From Tanypteryx hageni (taxonomy: Eukaryota > Arthropoda > Insecta > Odonata > Petaluridae): DNA of 64,000 nucleotides. The stretch lies in contig CM054114.1 in assembly GCA_028673005.1 (NCBI GenBank), positions 123,843,307 through 123,907,306 of the forward strand. The letters are read 5' to 3'. How positions within the stretch are numbered: the first letter of the stretch is position 1; each line of letters begins with the position of its first letter. The notes beneath the pieces were generated by a model. That model had not been told where the DNA came from, searched no databases, and worked only from the letters and a program-made list of their open reading frames with translations. Positions 36,530 to 49,689 of the stretch are shown piece after piece. A program made the translations under genes and the position numbers.

Positions 36530-37420
36530 CCAACTAGCGTGGGAAAAGGTCTCTCGCGGGCCCGCGTCGAACGTTTTAAGGCCCACTAATGAGCCACGGT
36601 CCTCATCACTCTGGAAAGCCCCATGCCCTAGAATTGACGAGAGAGTTGGTCGGGATAGGGTGTTCTTAGCGGTCGACTTGCTCCCATTTTCGATGAGGTT
36701 TTAAGCGTCGGTTTCCACCCTCGGCGTGCATATAAAACGGTTCTCTTAAGCGGCGCCGCCTTCATCCCCTAAACGGGGACGCATTTTCGGGCAATTTCGG
36801 GAGATGCGTAACGCGCTTTCTTAATCGCGCTGATGTATCGTTAATAAAGTTTCGTTCCGCGGTTTGAAAAAAAAATAAATAAAAACCTCTATCCGTGCAG
36901 AAATGGCTTTTTATTTGCGGGCGGTCAAAAGCGCGCCTTGTGCATTATAAATTCCTAATGGGAGTGCCACACTCTCTGTCTCTCTCTCTCTCGCACCCCC
37001 CTCTTATAATGCTCTTTATTATGTCGTTTTGGGGTGAGTAGGGAAACGGATACAGCAGGGGGTGTGACATCCCTCCCCTTTAGCGGGGAAGGAATCTCCC
37101 TGCCTTACCACCCGGCTGTTGCGGTGGCTTCCCTTTTCGCCCCATCCCTACGTTCGTATTGATCCGCCCTCGAACTGAACTGCTGCTGCCTGCGCCCACA
37201 GCCAGAGTGACTCTCTCTCTCTCCTTCTCTCTCTGTCCTCCCTCTCTCTCGTGAAACTCTCTCGAACCCCATTTTGTCGTCCCCCACGTTGTGATACCGT
37301 GTTCCTTTCTCTCTCCGCTTATTCTCCCAACCCTCCGCATCCATCGTGCGGACTCAAGAGTTGTGCGTCCATTTTAAAGCGGCCGTCGTAATCTAAAGAG
37401 CTAAGTTCGGCCCGCGTTGG
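36530..37420. promoter_or_regulatory. CpG/GC-rich segment with TATA-like box and CT tracts
   Basis: High CpG density, CATATAAAACGG near 36728 followed by a GCGGCGCCGCC block, and CT microsatellites at 36970-37000 and 37208-37262. It may be a promoter or a transposon-derived island; not proven. Confidence 0.25.
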
Positions 37421-37721
37421 AATTATAATCTATTCAAAACGCGGGAGTCGTGGTCGTTGCATAAGCTCCAGGATGCGAAAGGCTGTGGTTCTCCCGATGC
37501 GGAATGTTGCGGGGTTGCATAACGTCCGAGGATACGAAAACTTGGGTCTTGCTATGAGGGGAAATGGGATTAAAGCCGCATGATCGAGTGTGGGATGTTT
37601 CCGGAAATTAATTATCGCGTTCTCCTTATGGCTGCGAACAAATTGATAAGCAATACGACTCCAATGGCCGTGAGAGGATTGGGCAAACTAGATGATCATT
37701 CTGGATGCAAGGTTCATTTTC

Positions 37722-37775
37722 AGAATCGCATATCGATGGATTGCCACTGAGGACGGCTAATTCGCAGCAGATATG
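37722..37775 (+). repeat. Degenerate hammerhead-like motif
   Basis: AGAATCGCATATCGATGGAT, TTGCCACTGAGGACGGCT; the CTGAGGA box is still a permitted CTGANGA core but GAAA is lost. Confidence 0.4.
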
Positions 37776-37848
37776 CTCATACAATAGTTAGATAACCTTA
37801 GGTGTTATATTGGTTCATTTGTTTTTCTGTACGTGTGCATCTGGACCT

Positions 37849-38192
37849 CCTATAACACGGGTTCTTATAACAAGGATCTGCTGCAACACTGTTTGTATTG
37901 TTTGTATAAAAAATTCATGCATTGCGGATTACGGCTCGCATTAACGCGTTTTGGTCGGACATGGAATGTGGGATTCCAGATTGCAGGGCGAGGAAGTGAG
38001 GTGTCGGAATGCTTTGTTGATAAAGTTAGATAACCGAAAAAACACTCTATTAGTAGAATTCGTGCATCAAAGATGTGTTTGGGAATTTTGGGACAGTAGG
38101 AGGATTCACTATTTAAAGCTAGGTTCACATAGCACGGATTCACATTACACGACACTTTCGGAACGCACCCCCGTGTTATAGGGGGGGGGGGG
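37849..38192. mobile_element. Inverted-repeat element with CCTATAACACGG ends
   Basis: CCTCCTATAACACGGGTTC at the left and the inverted CCCCCGTGTTATAGGGGG at 38167-38184. About 340 bp, no coding capacity. CCGTGTTATAGGG also occurs alone at 32608. Confidence 0.6.
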
Positions 38193-38939
38193 CGAGTCTA
38201 TGTCGTTCCAGAAATTACAGTACGCTTCGACAAAACGTTATTTCCTAAGATTCTTCTTCTTAAATGTTAATTTTCGCCGCATTCTCTTGGCATTTTCGCT
38301 GTTATATCTACATTTCAACGTTGGCGACAATATTTCTCCTCTCAATGAAGCGCTTCGGCTTAATGTTGCCAAGGCGTGACCGTGGACCTAAAATATTAAA
38401 GATTTACAGGCCAGCATGTCTCCGCAGACGTGTGGAAGAAAGTTCTGTAGGTGATTCTCCTCGTGAAATCTCTAACGTCTGATCGTTCGATCGAGTCGTA
38501 AAAAAAGGATCAGTCTGTGGGGGAAGGGCGGTTCGACGCAAAATCTGCCACGGTCTGGCCTCGCGACCGTGCCGAATAAAGCTGATTTCGTCGCCCGATG
38601 CGTCAAATCCGCTTCGCTTAACCCCTCGACATGTGGCCGACGAGGATACTCGTCTAGCCATGCCTTCGTGCGAATAAGTTACGATTAATATGTCGGAAAT
38701 GGTCTGATAATTTTATCTAGATCGAAAATAAACATAAGATCAGTGCGAATGAAAGCAGAATCCATTTTTTATGATTTTTTAATCACCGAAAAGATTTTAC
38801 CTGACAAGGGTCGTATAAGGACTTGAAGTGTCCCTGCGTTGAAGACTTAAACTGCACACACACTTTTTATTTTTAAATCATGGCATGACCTATGTAATTT
38901 ATCTTTTTTCCTCAAGGGATGGCATCTTAGAGACATATT
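38193..38939. other. Intronic sequence without recognised features
   Basis: Nothing recognised. Confidence 0.35.
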
Positions 38940-39090
38940 TCTGTTAGCCTATAGCACCTGATAGATAATGCTTTAACAGACGAAACCGGTCGAGTAATTC
39001 TTTTTCATTGGAAATTAAAATAAGTGTTTTATTTCTATTGTTGAATCATTCCGCAAAGTAGAGCCTTCCCAAGTGGACTTTTTTAAAAGA
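38940..39090 (+). mobile_element. Penelope-like element 3' end fragment
   Basis: CACCTGATAGATAATGCTTT, then GACGAAACCGGTCGAG and a downstream GCCTTCCCAAGTGGA block that recurs inverted at 43785-43822. GAAACCGGTC keeps the GAAA, a zero-loop stem III and GTC of a minimal hammerhead; the CTGANGA box has one inserted base. Confidence 0.55.
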
Positions 39091-40325
39091 AAAGAATTGA
39101 ACGAAATTTTTTGGTATAAATAACTAGAGGACTTGGTGATGTAGGTAACTATTTATTGGCACCGCACCTTCGATTAATCGTATCCGCATTCCAACTGAAA
39201 AATAGTCTTAATCACTGGTTATTGTTCCTTTGTTGCTCCTTGAACGAATATCCGCTGGCGATGAAAATTCTTGTCAGAATCAACGATAGATGAATCATTA
39301 CTGATGATGACTGCATTATAATTGAAAGCTCATACTGCGTAACCCTCGACTTTATGGATTTAGGGCTGATTCATCATCGTTTAATGATTACCTGCTATTT
39401 GTTGTGCTAGCGAATTCGATTTTTAAGCTGGATAAGAAATAATTTCAGAATGCTAATTTCAAATCCTAACGTCTCTTAAAAAATTATTTTCTTCGTGAGA
39501 AGTAGTATGCGTTATAAATGCATGACATCGGTCAATAAGATAATGAATACTTATGACTTGAGAAAAGTCAGGAAAGTCACACTCACGTAACATTTTGTCA
39601 ACGTTTCTCTTCCTTCGCGGGTTTCTTCTTCTTACCGGGTAATGAATATGCATCTGGGAAGCGCCTGTCCAAATAGAATTATGCAGTTCAAAATGCATAG
39701 CTTACGAGCGATGTTATTCGATGCGGTTGGTGTCGCATTATACCCTCCCGCGAAAATGTCGGTTGTTAGTCGGTGATTCCCTACAGTTAATCCCCCTCCT
39801 CCTCTGCATTGCGATTGATTAACTCCGTCGCGAGTATAAATTCCACATGTCAAACATTCCTCTTGCCTAAGTTGGCACAGATGTCTCGTCGGTACTTTTT
39901 TGAATAATCACCTCGGAATGAAAGCTAGAGAGGAAAAATGCACACTTCGTGCATGCATGCAAGGCAGAGGCGTTCTTCACGGATTATGTGATCGTGATAA
40001 CTAACTAAGCCTTTTTTTATATGACTAGTATTTTTTTCTACGAGATGTGACGGAAAGTTCATTTTTTGTTCATGGAAAGGTGGTACCCCTGCCTGAGTCA
40101 AGTATTTTTTCCCTCTGATTAGGCTATGTGAATAATTTATCATTTTTCTCGTTGCCCTTTGCCCAAACGTCCACAGCACCAAATTCCTCGAAATACCCTC
40201 AATATTTTCAGAAAATGAAGCATGCAGACAGACAGCAGGACAGGGTATGACCATTCGTTATTCACTTTTTGTAAAGAACGCCTCAAAACTTGATGGAAAC
40301 GAAACAATTGAAGACGTGACTTTTG
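39091..40325. other. Intronic sequence without recognised features
   Basis: Nothing recognised. Confidence 0.35.
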
Positions 40326-40470
40326 GAAAACACGATTTGTACAAGATTCGGCAATGCCGCCCAGTTTAATCGATATAATATGGAACTCCAAGGGCTTTTA
40401 AAAATGTTTTTACAAATTGAGATCGGTGAATCAACACCGATGACGGCTGCTTTTTAGGTGAAGCGAGTAT
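40326..40470. repeat. Back-to-back pair of decayed hammerhead-like motifs
   Basis: Minus-strand member (40326-40385): ATATCGATTAAACTGGGCGG then CATTGCCGAATCTTG. Plus-strand member (40418-40470): GTGAATCAACACCGATGACGG then CTGCTTTTTAGGTGAAGCG. Both align to the family consensus. Confidence 0.4.
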
Positions 40471-42345
40471 CTTGATTTTCCCTAGTTCGAAATGTTTCGC
40501 AAGGAATGCATTGCTATGATTCTTTTAAGTTTTCTTTTGTAAATCGATAATTTTAAGGCTGCAAAGAACGAAATATTACCGAGTAGCGTGGAAGTACCTC
40601 AGAGTCTTAATTGTAATACAAAACTGAAGAGAAGAACCGGTAATCAATAGTAAATAATCAGTTGATCCAAATCAGATTAGTTGGAATTGATCCGGGAAGC
40701 ACGGGAACGAAGTTCACAGTGCAAACAGTTTCTGTTGTTTTAACGAATAGGCAATGCGGTATCATGTACGTATTTCTGGATGAGAATGATCAGTTTTTGC
40801 CACGCTTAAAACGGCTATATAGAGCAGGCACATCACGGGAACGTTCGGAGTTTCTAGAAAAAGAATAAAGTTTAAAAACGGTTATCACTCCCGATTTACG
40901 CAGAAAAGTCATAAAAAACAATTGTAGGCTCACGCTCTGTTTATGAAACGATTCAGTGTCATCATCACGGACCCTGTTTTGTGGAAGATCACAGTGAAGC
41001 TTTAAAGTTGGCCAACTAACGCCATCTAAAATATTTTGAATCGATAAATATCTTATCGGCGCGCTAAAGGGCGAGATACAACCACAATGGAACGACGGAG
41101 ATAACTCGTTTTAGCTGCAGAACGGTTAGAATTGCAAATGCGACGTCCGACTGCAAAGCATTTGCACTCGGGGGTGAGTTTACCATCGTTTTACGGCTAT
41201 CGGGGTTGTCTTCATTATCAGTTGATTTCCAACTATAAGATGAGCTAGATATTTCTCATTTTCTTTCGCATTTACGTTCTATTAAAAGGATGTTTCATCG
41301 GTGGCTACACTTTTCGCCAAAGTTAGTTACTTATGAAACTTAAGTTTAATAAATTGCGAAAATTAACTCATTCCTCTAATAGTCGTTATTATCGAAATCT
41401 ATTACAGACAGTAGTGGCGGATAGTGAATTATAGGCGGTCTGTGGTAATTTCTTTTATGGGCCCCTTCATATTAAGCTCATCGTTTGTTCTATAGAAATA
41501 AGGGTCGAACCTCTTGTCAATCCGGAACCCGCTAAAGCTCGGTAAACCTGTGTTCTAGCCCGAACAGTCCATGTGCCTGATAGGCTACGTCATCGTATCC
41601 AATTAATAAAGTCAGGGTGTCATGGAAACCTACTTTATTCGCGGTTGAAAAATTTACGCGAGCAGTCAAGTCTACGAAAAATGTTTTTCATAGACCTTCG
41701 AAATTTATTTTATTTTAAAAGCGTTAAACGTCTTGAAAATCGGAAGACGTTCAAATTTGATTTGTTTACATTCCGAGGCTCTGCAGAACGAGTTTCAGGG
41801 GAAGTTAAAAGGAAATGAAAACTTTTAACTATAGAAAAAAATATTCGATTAATCGAATTGTAGAATTAACCCTTTATAACCTGACGGGACATTTAAGTCC
41901 CATGTCTTAAAAAAAGCCTGTAAAAAATAACCGCATTCCTTCATGGGGGCAGATGCGCATAGCACCCATTTAGGCGAAAATATGAGGAAAGTTTTTGATA
42001 CTCCCGTTCCTCCAGGGAGCCGTTACCTCTTGGGAGATAGTTTTGTTTTTTCGATTTTTGTTAGACATGTAAATTCTGTGTCGCGAGATATTTTAATTCT
42101 ATTCCAAAGGTTTAAAGAGTTTTACTGAGTTGTTTACATATAATTTCCATGACAAGTCGCGTAACTAACCCTGCTTGGGTCTTCTAATTTCGTATTTAAA
42201 AAAAATACTTCTTTAAGTGTAGCATACTTATTATTAACATTAAAGTTCGTATTATAAGACTTCAGATCTCTCAGGGATCACTCCTTCACAATTTCCCATT
42301 AGCCCTGGCCCTCGCCAACCACAGTTTTGTCGATCGCAGGTTAAG
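40471..42345. other. Intronic sequence without recognised features
   Basis: Open frames below 85 codons; none recognised. Confidence 0.35.
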
Positions 42346-42351
42346 TCAGGA

Positions 42352-42616
42352 ATGTTACCCCCGCGGTTGGCGATGGACTACTACTACTGCGGCTCTTTGA
42401 AACTTTGGCTGCCATATAGATACCGTAATTTTCCTATTATAATTCGTAAGGAAATTGTTGAATAAAAGTAAGTTTTTGTTTTTATTATCATTATATGCTA
42501 CAGCAGCTACATTGCGTTAAATATACCTTAACCCATTATATCTTACTGCTGCTCTTCGGTGACATCCTTTGCAGCGTTGTGGCTCCTACTCGGGCCCAAG
42601 TTGGACACCACTGGAC
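42352..42616. mobile_element. Possible hAT MITE
   Basis: Left end CAGGAATGTTACCCCCGCGG with TGCGGCTCTTTG inside, right end GTTGTGGCTCCTACTCGGGC then CCAAGTTGGACACCACTG. The subterminal GCGGCTC/GTGGCTCC and terminal CCAAGTTGGACACCACTG look hAT-like, but the flanks do not form a good 8-base duplication. Confidence 0.35.
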
Positions 42617-42839
42617 TTTTGTACATCTTTGCCCGTCAGCGACAGATTTTCAGCATCAGGAATTTTTCCCAATTACAAACTCAACTAAACCTGCCAAAAT
42701 ATACCAAGATGTTAATTTAGGATTTAAAAGTATTGTTCACAAAGGTTGGGCCTTGGTTGTAGGGTTTAAATTAAGTTCGGAAAGCGAGGTCACTTCCGCA
42801 ACGGCTCTAAATTCCTTGATATCGAGGGGATTATAATGG

Positions 42840-45800
42840 AATAATAGTCCTGCCGAAGAGGCATTACGGAGGGAAGGCATGGCTGGACAAAGTGGAAAAA
42901 TTAAAGGCGATGCGGGAGAGACAAAGGGGCCAATTCGATGAAAGAGGCGGTTTTTACGAGTCAGCCATTAGAAGGCCATTTATCTTCCTAAGCGCGTGAA
43001 AAAAGATGCCAATAAAACGAAAGAGGCACGATAAACTAAAGAGTGCGATGATGCAGGATCGGGTTAAAGGTTTTCCGAATGGGAGAATCGTGCGGCAGAA
43101 TGAAAAATAACACGGGACGCCACTTAAGGGTGGGTATAATATATGATGTGTGGAATGGGATGGGGTGAGAGTTATGTTTTTTGTGCGCGGAAGGACCCTT
43201 CCAAGAACTGATATTCTAATGGTATTCGACGTCGAATTTAACCTTTTCATTTACGACGGAAGCTGCTATCGGGGGAAAAAATCCGAGAGTTTGGTTTATA
43301 ACGAAAATATTTGTTATACAAAGGGCTCTGTACGTTTTCGGTCATCTATGAACTTGAATTATTATATAGTACGTAGTTGGAAAGTGCCTTGATAAGTCGG
43401 GAGTGTTTCAGGTATAATATATGTTAGGAGATTATTATGCATCCTTCGCAAACTTTTTCAAAGTAAATTAATACATCTTTCGATCAGATATTAATGTTTA
43501 AACATCACGGGTCGTACTTGTTAGGGCCTTCGATGGGACGATTTCCCTGGAACGAGAAGTTGGAAACTTTCCGAGAGATGGAGTAGTGTGCGCATATTAT
43601 CATATTCATATGCCCCTTAAATTCGTATCATAAAAAGTGACGTGGAAAAAAGTGCTGTAATCTAACTTAAACGTTAACATTTTTATCCATTTTGAACGCA
43701 TAAATGTTTACGTTTAGGATACTTGACTCGTGAAACAAAACCTGGTAAATGTAAATATGTAACTATTATAGAATAATGTAAATTCCACAAAGTCGAGCCT
43801 TCCCAAGTGGAATTTGTTATTATAGAATATTTTACGAAACACGTAAAAATTTCTTCGCTTTAAAGGCGATCATATCCTCAATGCAGCGACTCGCGAATTA
43901 TTTCTTAGTACACTGAGCATGCTTACTGAGTTAAATTACAGTTTGTCAGCTTTAAAAGTGGAATTTGTTTCAGCTTTGTAAGTTTGCAAAAATATTCGGA
44001 TCAAATATTTAAGTAGAATTCATTTGTAAATTTGCTCAAGTATTCGGATGAAATATATATTTATGGATAACAAATGTCTCCTATGAATTTACAAGTAAAT
44101 TCAGGCTATCAAAAAATTCAAGAGACTACTCATAAATCAGAAAGAGTGAATGTGGGAAATCTTTCCATTAATTTATAGTTAATGATGTATTTAATAGCGT
44201 TAGGTAAAGAAACAAGCGCGAGGTTGTTTGAATTCGGCGAACATAACTCTCACTCTAGTTGGCACGATAAATTTTAATTTATTTAAAGACGGAACCGAGA
44301 ATAAATTCGACGGAATGACGTCGGGGCGAGTAATCATGTCAGCAGGGGTTCTACCAGGTAACTTTCCGTGTCTAGTACTGTTCTTGATGTGAACGCGCCT
44401 AGTACGATCTCGGTAAATATTTCGATGACAAATGAATCTTTCGAAAGCATTCCGTATATGTTCGTTTCTGAGTTGAATTAAATCAGGGCACATTTTCCAT
44501 AAAATCTTTGCGTTCGAGGAAGACCTGTAATGGTATTAACTACGTCTGCGTTACGTTCTGCTAATAAACTGTCACCGTGTTCACCGTATATCATATGTAT
44601 GTGATTTATATTATGTTAGTCGTGAGTGACGAAATGTTGGCGGTGGATTTCTATCCTCATATCCTTATTGTCTGGGATTAGTTAACTTAACTATGATCGT
44701 CATTTTGGCCCACTTAACTAGTATCGCCAGGTCATTTTTGGCCCGAATTTTGTTTTTATTTCATTAATTAAATGCGGCTGTTTCATGTATAGTGTAGAGT
44801 TAGTATACATTTAGACCTTTTTGATTATGGTAATTAATACCCAAATTTTGCAGCCACTCTATTGCCACAAGTAAACAGGAATAGAAAGATCAATTTCGAG
44901 CCGACGATACCAGTTAAGGGTTAAAATAATGGTTAATATTGGACTCATTTTTTACGATTGTAAACACGCTTTAAAAATTGTTTCGGATATAATTTCAAAA
45001 TTGGATGAGAAAATGTAATCGTTGGAGAGCTGAAATTCGATGTATGTTTGTGGCCTTTTTTATGTACGTTTGACAACTGGAAACTAGAAGCTTCTGCCTT
45101 TCGGACGGCGTTCTAGGCATATCCAATTTGAATCTTCTGATAATAACGCAATGCTTCTTCCCCCTGTCATTCGCAGAGATTACCCTGTCCAGGAATATAA
45201 AAGAAAAACTCTCCGACATAGCGGGTCGTAAAGACATCCTTGCAACTTTTTTGTAAAAAAGCAACGGGGAAAACAGGTGAAGGGAAAAAAACGCCAAGAA
45301 AGTCGTAGAATAGAAATCGCTTCTTAAACACGGTGGGTAATTCAGGAAGCCCTACTTCGGGTTACGATGGCAGCGGGGTTGGACGGATCAACAACTGGCA
45401 ACGGCCGTAGGAAATGTATTAAGTAGTAGTTCCGGAACCTTTTTCTTGCCATGAGGGAAAGAAGAGGCTCAGTGTATATTGGCTCACGGCTGAAGTGGAT
45501 GGGGTGGATTCACTGAAGGCGCATTCACGGGGAGTGGAAAATACGGTGATTCACGCAGCGTAAATACGAATGTAGCGTGCCGGACCCCTCCGAGAATGAG
45601 AATAGGGGGATTGAAACTCTTGGAAGCAATTTACTGCTGTTTGAAGAATTGGGATGGGGATACCGTGAAAAAAATTCTTTCGTGCCTTAGGGGAAGGGAA
45701 TTAAAATTCATGGAGTTAAAAGTTCGACGAAAAAGAGAGAAGAACGTCGATTGATCGCTAGGTTGAAACTTCTAGAGATATTATATACTATCATAAAGCT

Positions 45801-46780
45801 TGGTTGAGCAAACACTCGAAATAATTGAAGCACACGATCATATAGGAAGGACCGCCATGATAAAATGTGAGAGTTAGATTCTAGGACGGAGCGATCTGGA
45901 GGATCTTTGTTCCCTAGAACGATTAGTGGTCACAGCAGGATATTAAAGGCTCGTTTGAAATTTTTTAGGAACCCTGAGACACGGCGCCCCCTGCCACCTA
46001 CCTGTCTGATGAATTGCAGGGTATTACGTGGATGAAAATGTAACGGGTGAAATATATCTCTAGGTTTTGCACTGCAATTTTCCGGATCGTTAAGCGGTAG
46101 GGGTTCAGCGAACCCAAGTATTCCTGAAAAACCTCATTATCGGAATTGTTTATTTTATTAGAAAAAATAATCTGCTCAAATCGAGAAAAGTTGTTACAAC
46201 TTCAGAAAATTCGATTGTAGTTCAATGAACTTGGGCCGTACTGTGAACCACAGAGCCCTCTATGCGGCGATGACTGGAAATAAACGAGCGCCTTAACAAG
46301 GTCCATTTTTTACCGTGGAAGGGTGCCAGGATTATCAGAAAATATACTTCGCGTGCTTTAATATACCTTGAAGCCGCCAATTATATTTGAAAAAGATACT
46401 TAATTTAAAAGGAAAATCCTTGTCAGTGCCTCCAATCGGGAATTGGAAAAAAGGATGCGTACTTTTAGCGTTTTTTTTTTAAATCCGCCAATTTAATCGT
46501 TTTGTCCGTCAGTCCGTCCGTCGTACTTCCGTGTCCGGCCAACTACTTCCACACCGTTCAGGTTAAAACAACCAAATTTTGAGTTATTGTTCATGGTTAT
46601 AAGTTCTTTCCGCGGTTTAAATTTGGAGACTCCATGGTTTTAATTGACAAAAACCACCCTTAATATCTGATTCGTCAGTTCTTACTTGTTTTGGATTACA
46701 GCGGATATTCACAGATTATTTCTCCTGGATTAGATTAAGCCGAACTCTCTTCATTTATCACCAGCGGTCGTTGAATAATT
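42840..46780. other. Intronic sequence without recognised genes
   Basis: A hairpin AAATTCCAC...GTGGAATTT at 43785-43822 matches Penelope-like end material. A GTCCGTCAGTCCGTCCGTCG block at 46504 is typical of transposon debris. Nothing coding recognised. Confidence 0.35.
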
Positions 46781-46789
46781 CTTCTAGTC

Positions 46790-47436
46790 CAAGGGCCTCC
46801 AAACTTTTTGAGAGGGCCACACAGGAATGTTGAAAGTGCTAGGCGGGCCGGCTCGAAAAAAAACCGTTTCAAAATTTAAAATACTTGAATCTACAATTAC
46901 GTATGTATGTATGTATGTATGCCCAGTCAATTCGCCTCTCTTACAGCACAAATGGGTATCTCAGAGGTAGTGCAATGAATAACCGGGGAGGGAGGAGGGA
47001 AACCCGGTGCCGGCATTTGCCTGCTCTTACGAAGAACACCAGGGGGGCCAACAGCTTAACGTCCCTTCCGAAGGACGGAACAGCTGAATTTGCGCGGTCT
47101 CCTCAAACTACGCAAACAGGGGGCCGGGTGACCTTGAGAAAAATCCTACTCGCGCAGGATTCGTACCCGATGACTTTTTCAAGCATCGGGCGAGCAGCAG
47201 CCAGCGTCCTAACCACTACACCACCGGCACCCCCGAATCTACAATTACCTAAGCATACATGCATATATAACTATAAGTGAACGTGAATAAATGTAAGGAA
47301 AAATTTAATGCGAACAATGCGCCTGTTTTTAAATTGGAGACACTTATTTTATGATGTTTAATGAAATTTCCGCGGGCCGGATAAAACCCTTTCGCGGGCC
47401 GCATCCGGTCCGCGGGCCGCAGTTTGGGGACACCTG
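46790..47436. mobile_element. hAT MITE interrupted by a SINE
   Basis: Ends CAAGGGCCTCCAAACTTTTT and GCAGTTTGGGGACACCTG with an 8-base target duplication TTCTAGTC (46782-46789 and 47437-47444). GGGCCGG/GCGGGCCGC subterminal blocks. Without the SINE it is about 300 bp. It lies at the edge of repeat R3. Confidence 0.9.
46901..47234 (-). mobile_element. tRNA-derived SINE (family A), nearly complete
   Basis: Target duplication GAATCTACAATTAC (46887-46900 and 47235-47248). On the minus strand: head GGTGCCGGTGGTGTAGTGG (A box), GGGTACGAATCCTG (B box), CCTTCGGAAGGGACGTTAAG body, tail of CATA repeats. The 131-codon plus-strand frame over it is a shadow. Confidence 0.95.
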
Positions 47437-47439
47437 TTC

Positions 47440-48219
47440 TAGTCTAACAATAATAAAGGCTACTTTTGTCCCTTAGTGGCTCCCTCTGTCACGCTATAAA
47501 AATGCGAATAACTCGATAATGGAACGAGATTCATTTTTGATATTTGGCAGGAATGATTGATTCACATATTGTAATATGATGAATAGAAATATCGAAAAAA
47601 GTCCTTGGTTCGACTCCAAGGTAGGCATTTCCATTTTCCATATGATAACACGTAAAAATCGACTTTTTGAATTGCAGGCTTTTATTCTTTTTGAGATTTA
47701 AATTAGAAAGAATTAACCTATGATCTTCGGATCTTGCCCATTTTAAAGAAAAACTATGACGTTTCTTATTCTGTTCACCTTTTCCCGCCTACAGTTCGAA
47801 ATTACTCATGTTAAACGTCTATTTCACATATTTTGGGGAAATCTTGTCTTTTAACGGGATGTTGCCATGCCAACCCATTACATTGTTAAACCTCGAAATC
47901 CTATTGTCCTTTCTATCCCTATGGTTGAAAGCGTGCTTTGAATGCTCTTACAATTAGTACGAGAGAGGAGGAGAGAAATTCTTTTCATAGCAACCAATGT
48001 AAACAACATTCGTTGCGTTATTTACGAGAAGAAATACATTTGAATGTGGAGCATTAATCATTTGCATATTAAAATTAGGTACTTAGAATCATCGTAGGAG
48101 TTCGAAACTAGAAACAACGAACGCCTAAAAGAACAAAAGTTTGTTTTCTTGGCATCCAAAGAAAGTCAAGGTATATTTGTTCATTTTTTATTTCACAAAC
48201 AACTTTCCCGTTTAATTTC
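47440..48219 (+). repeat. Dispersed repeat R3, copy 2
   Basis: Homologous to 30112-30896 with small indels. T-arm-like CCTTGG-TTCGACT-CCAAGG conserved at 47603-47621. Confidence 0.85.
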
Positions 48220-48559
48220 TCCATAGTTGCTTATAATCCTCCTACTATAGCTGAATTTTAGGATGTTGCTTAGTTCCAAAAATTCGCATAGGCAACGCAT
48301 TTGACTTAAACTTCTTTTAATGTGTTAGATTCTTGCCAACTCGAATTTCCTATAACTCGATGAGTATTTTCCCGATTGCATTTCCCATTTAAAGAATTTA
48401 AAGTTAACTCGTCTCCACGAAGCCGTAATATAGTCGGGGATGTATATTTTTTGATGCATCGTCCGCGTATGCTTTTTTTTTCGCCAACCGAACGCCGGCG
48501 AATGCCGCCATAGTTCTTTCCGAGACGATTCGAGCGCCGTTCCATTGTTAACGGAGAAT

Positions 48560-49040
48560 CGATCCGGGGCATTGTTGCGGAAGCGTGGCGCCTTCATTTC
48601 GAACAATTGCCGTTTTGCATGGCGTGGTCTGAGAAGTATTAAAAACGTCAAAGTAAAAAAAGGAAAAACAAAAAGGCCTTGGGTTCTCCCCCTTTCCCTC
48701 CTCCTCCCCCCCCCTTCCTCCCCTCCTCGCACCGTCCCATGTTAGGTCTGCGTCACTCTTGCCCCTGCGTGCATTGCTCCACCCCGGGAGGGGGCAAGAG
48801 GGCCCTATCGATTGCCGTGGTCGACAGTCTGGCGCCGTTGCAAGGGAGTGGATTGGGGAGGCGGGGGTGGTGGCGGTGGGGGTGGCTGTGGGGGGGGGGT
48901 CGTAAGGAGGGGTAAAGGTTGTGGAAGGTATGCATGTTGGAGAGAAAAGGGTTTTCTTGTGTGGGGGGCGGGGGGAGGGTGAGAGGAAAGTAGCGATTTT
49001 TGAGGGTGCAAGGGGAGGGTTTGGAGGCTAAAGGGAGGGA
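48560..49040. promoter_or_regulatory. GC-rich segment with G/C homopolymer tracts
   Basis: Strand-asymmetric: C-rich runs to 48725 and then G-rich runs (for example 48860-48898 and 48962-48985), some with G-quadruplex-like spacing. Frames up to 135 codons here are low-complexity artefacts. Regulatory role unproven. Confidence 0.2.
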
Positions 49041-49580
49041 AATATTAAGACGCTATGGGAAAAGAATGGCCGCGTTTATTTGTGTATTTATGTGTCTATG
49101 TATGCATGCGTGTACGTGCACCAATACACACATATATGTACAGAAAAATCTCCCTTTTGCGTAATGGAACGGTAAAAAAAATTCACTCCGTAGGAATGGA
49201 CTTTCCGGAAAAAAACGGATACCGACAATTTACCGTAAGGATTTTATTTTTTAGATGTATCTACAAAGCTCACAGGCGCATGGTTTCAAGGAAATGACAG
49301 CACTGGTCGACTTGGAGGCCCTCAGATCGCTTAGAAGCTTCGAAGATTGGTACCCGACGAGGTGTTTGCTTACAACGACGAACGATTGTCTTCGCGAATT
49401 TCGCCTTATGATCAACACACTTCTGCTGCGAATAATTGAGGGTGCGGTTTTCGAAACTGAAATAGAGTCGTTACAGGACCAATGCGCGCCACCGAACGTT
49501 TTTTCAGCGCTTCCCTGTCAGTTGCTTTGATTTCGTGAGAACGACGTTTCTGTTAAAACGGTATTTCACAGAAAAGGGAT

Positions 49581-49585
<5 letters not shown>

Positions 49586-49662
<77 letters not shown>
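49586..49662. repeat. (GT)n microsatellite
   Basis: About 38 uninterrupted GT units. Confidence 0.98.
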
Positions 49663-49663
<1 letters not shown>

Positions 49664-49689
49664 TATACGCATTTCTGTATCTCTTAGGG

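Noticed and set aside
40662..40868. Short frame containing GIDPGSTGTKF, reminiscent of an ATPase phosphate-binding loop
   Set aside because: Only 68 codons, no other motif of that fold, no splice context; chance similarity.
46885..47280. 131-codon frame on the plus strand
   Set aside because: It lies across a minus-strand SINE with target duplications; not a protein gene.
48306..49011. Frames of 78-135 codons around the poly-G/C tracts
   Set aside because: Low complexity and present on both strands; no domain.
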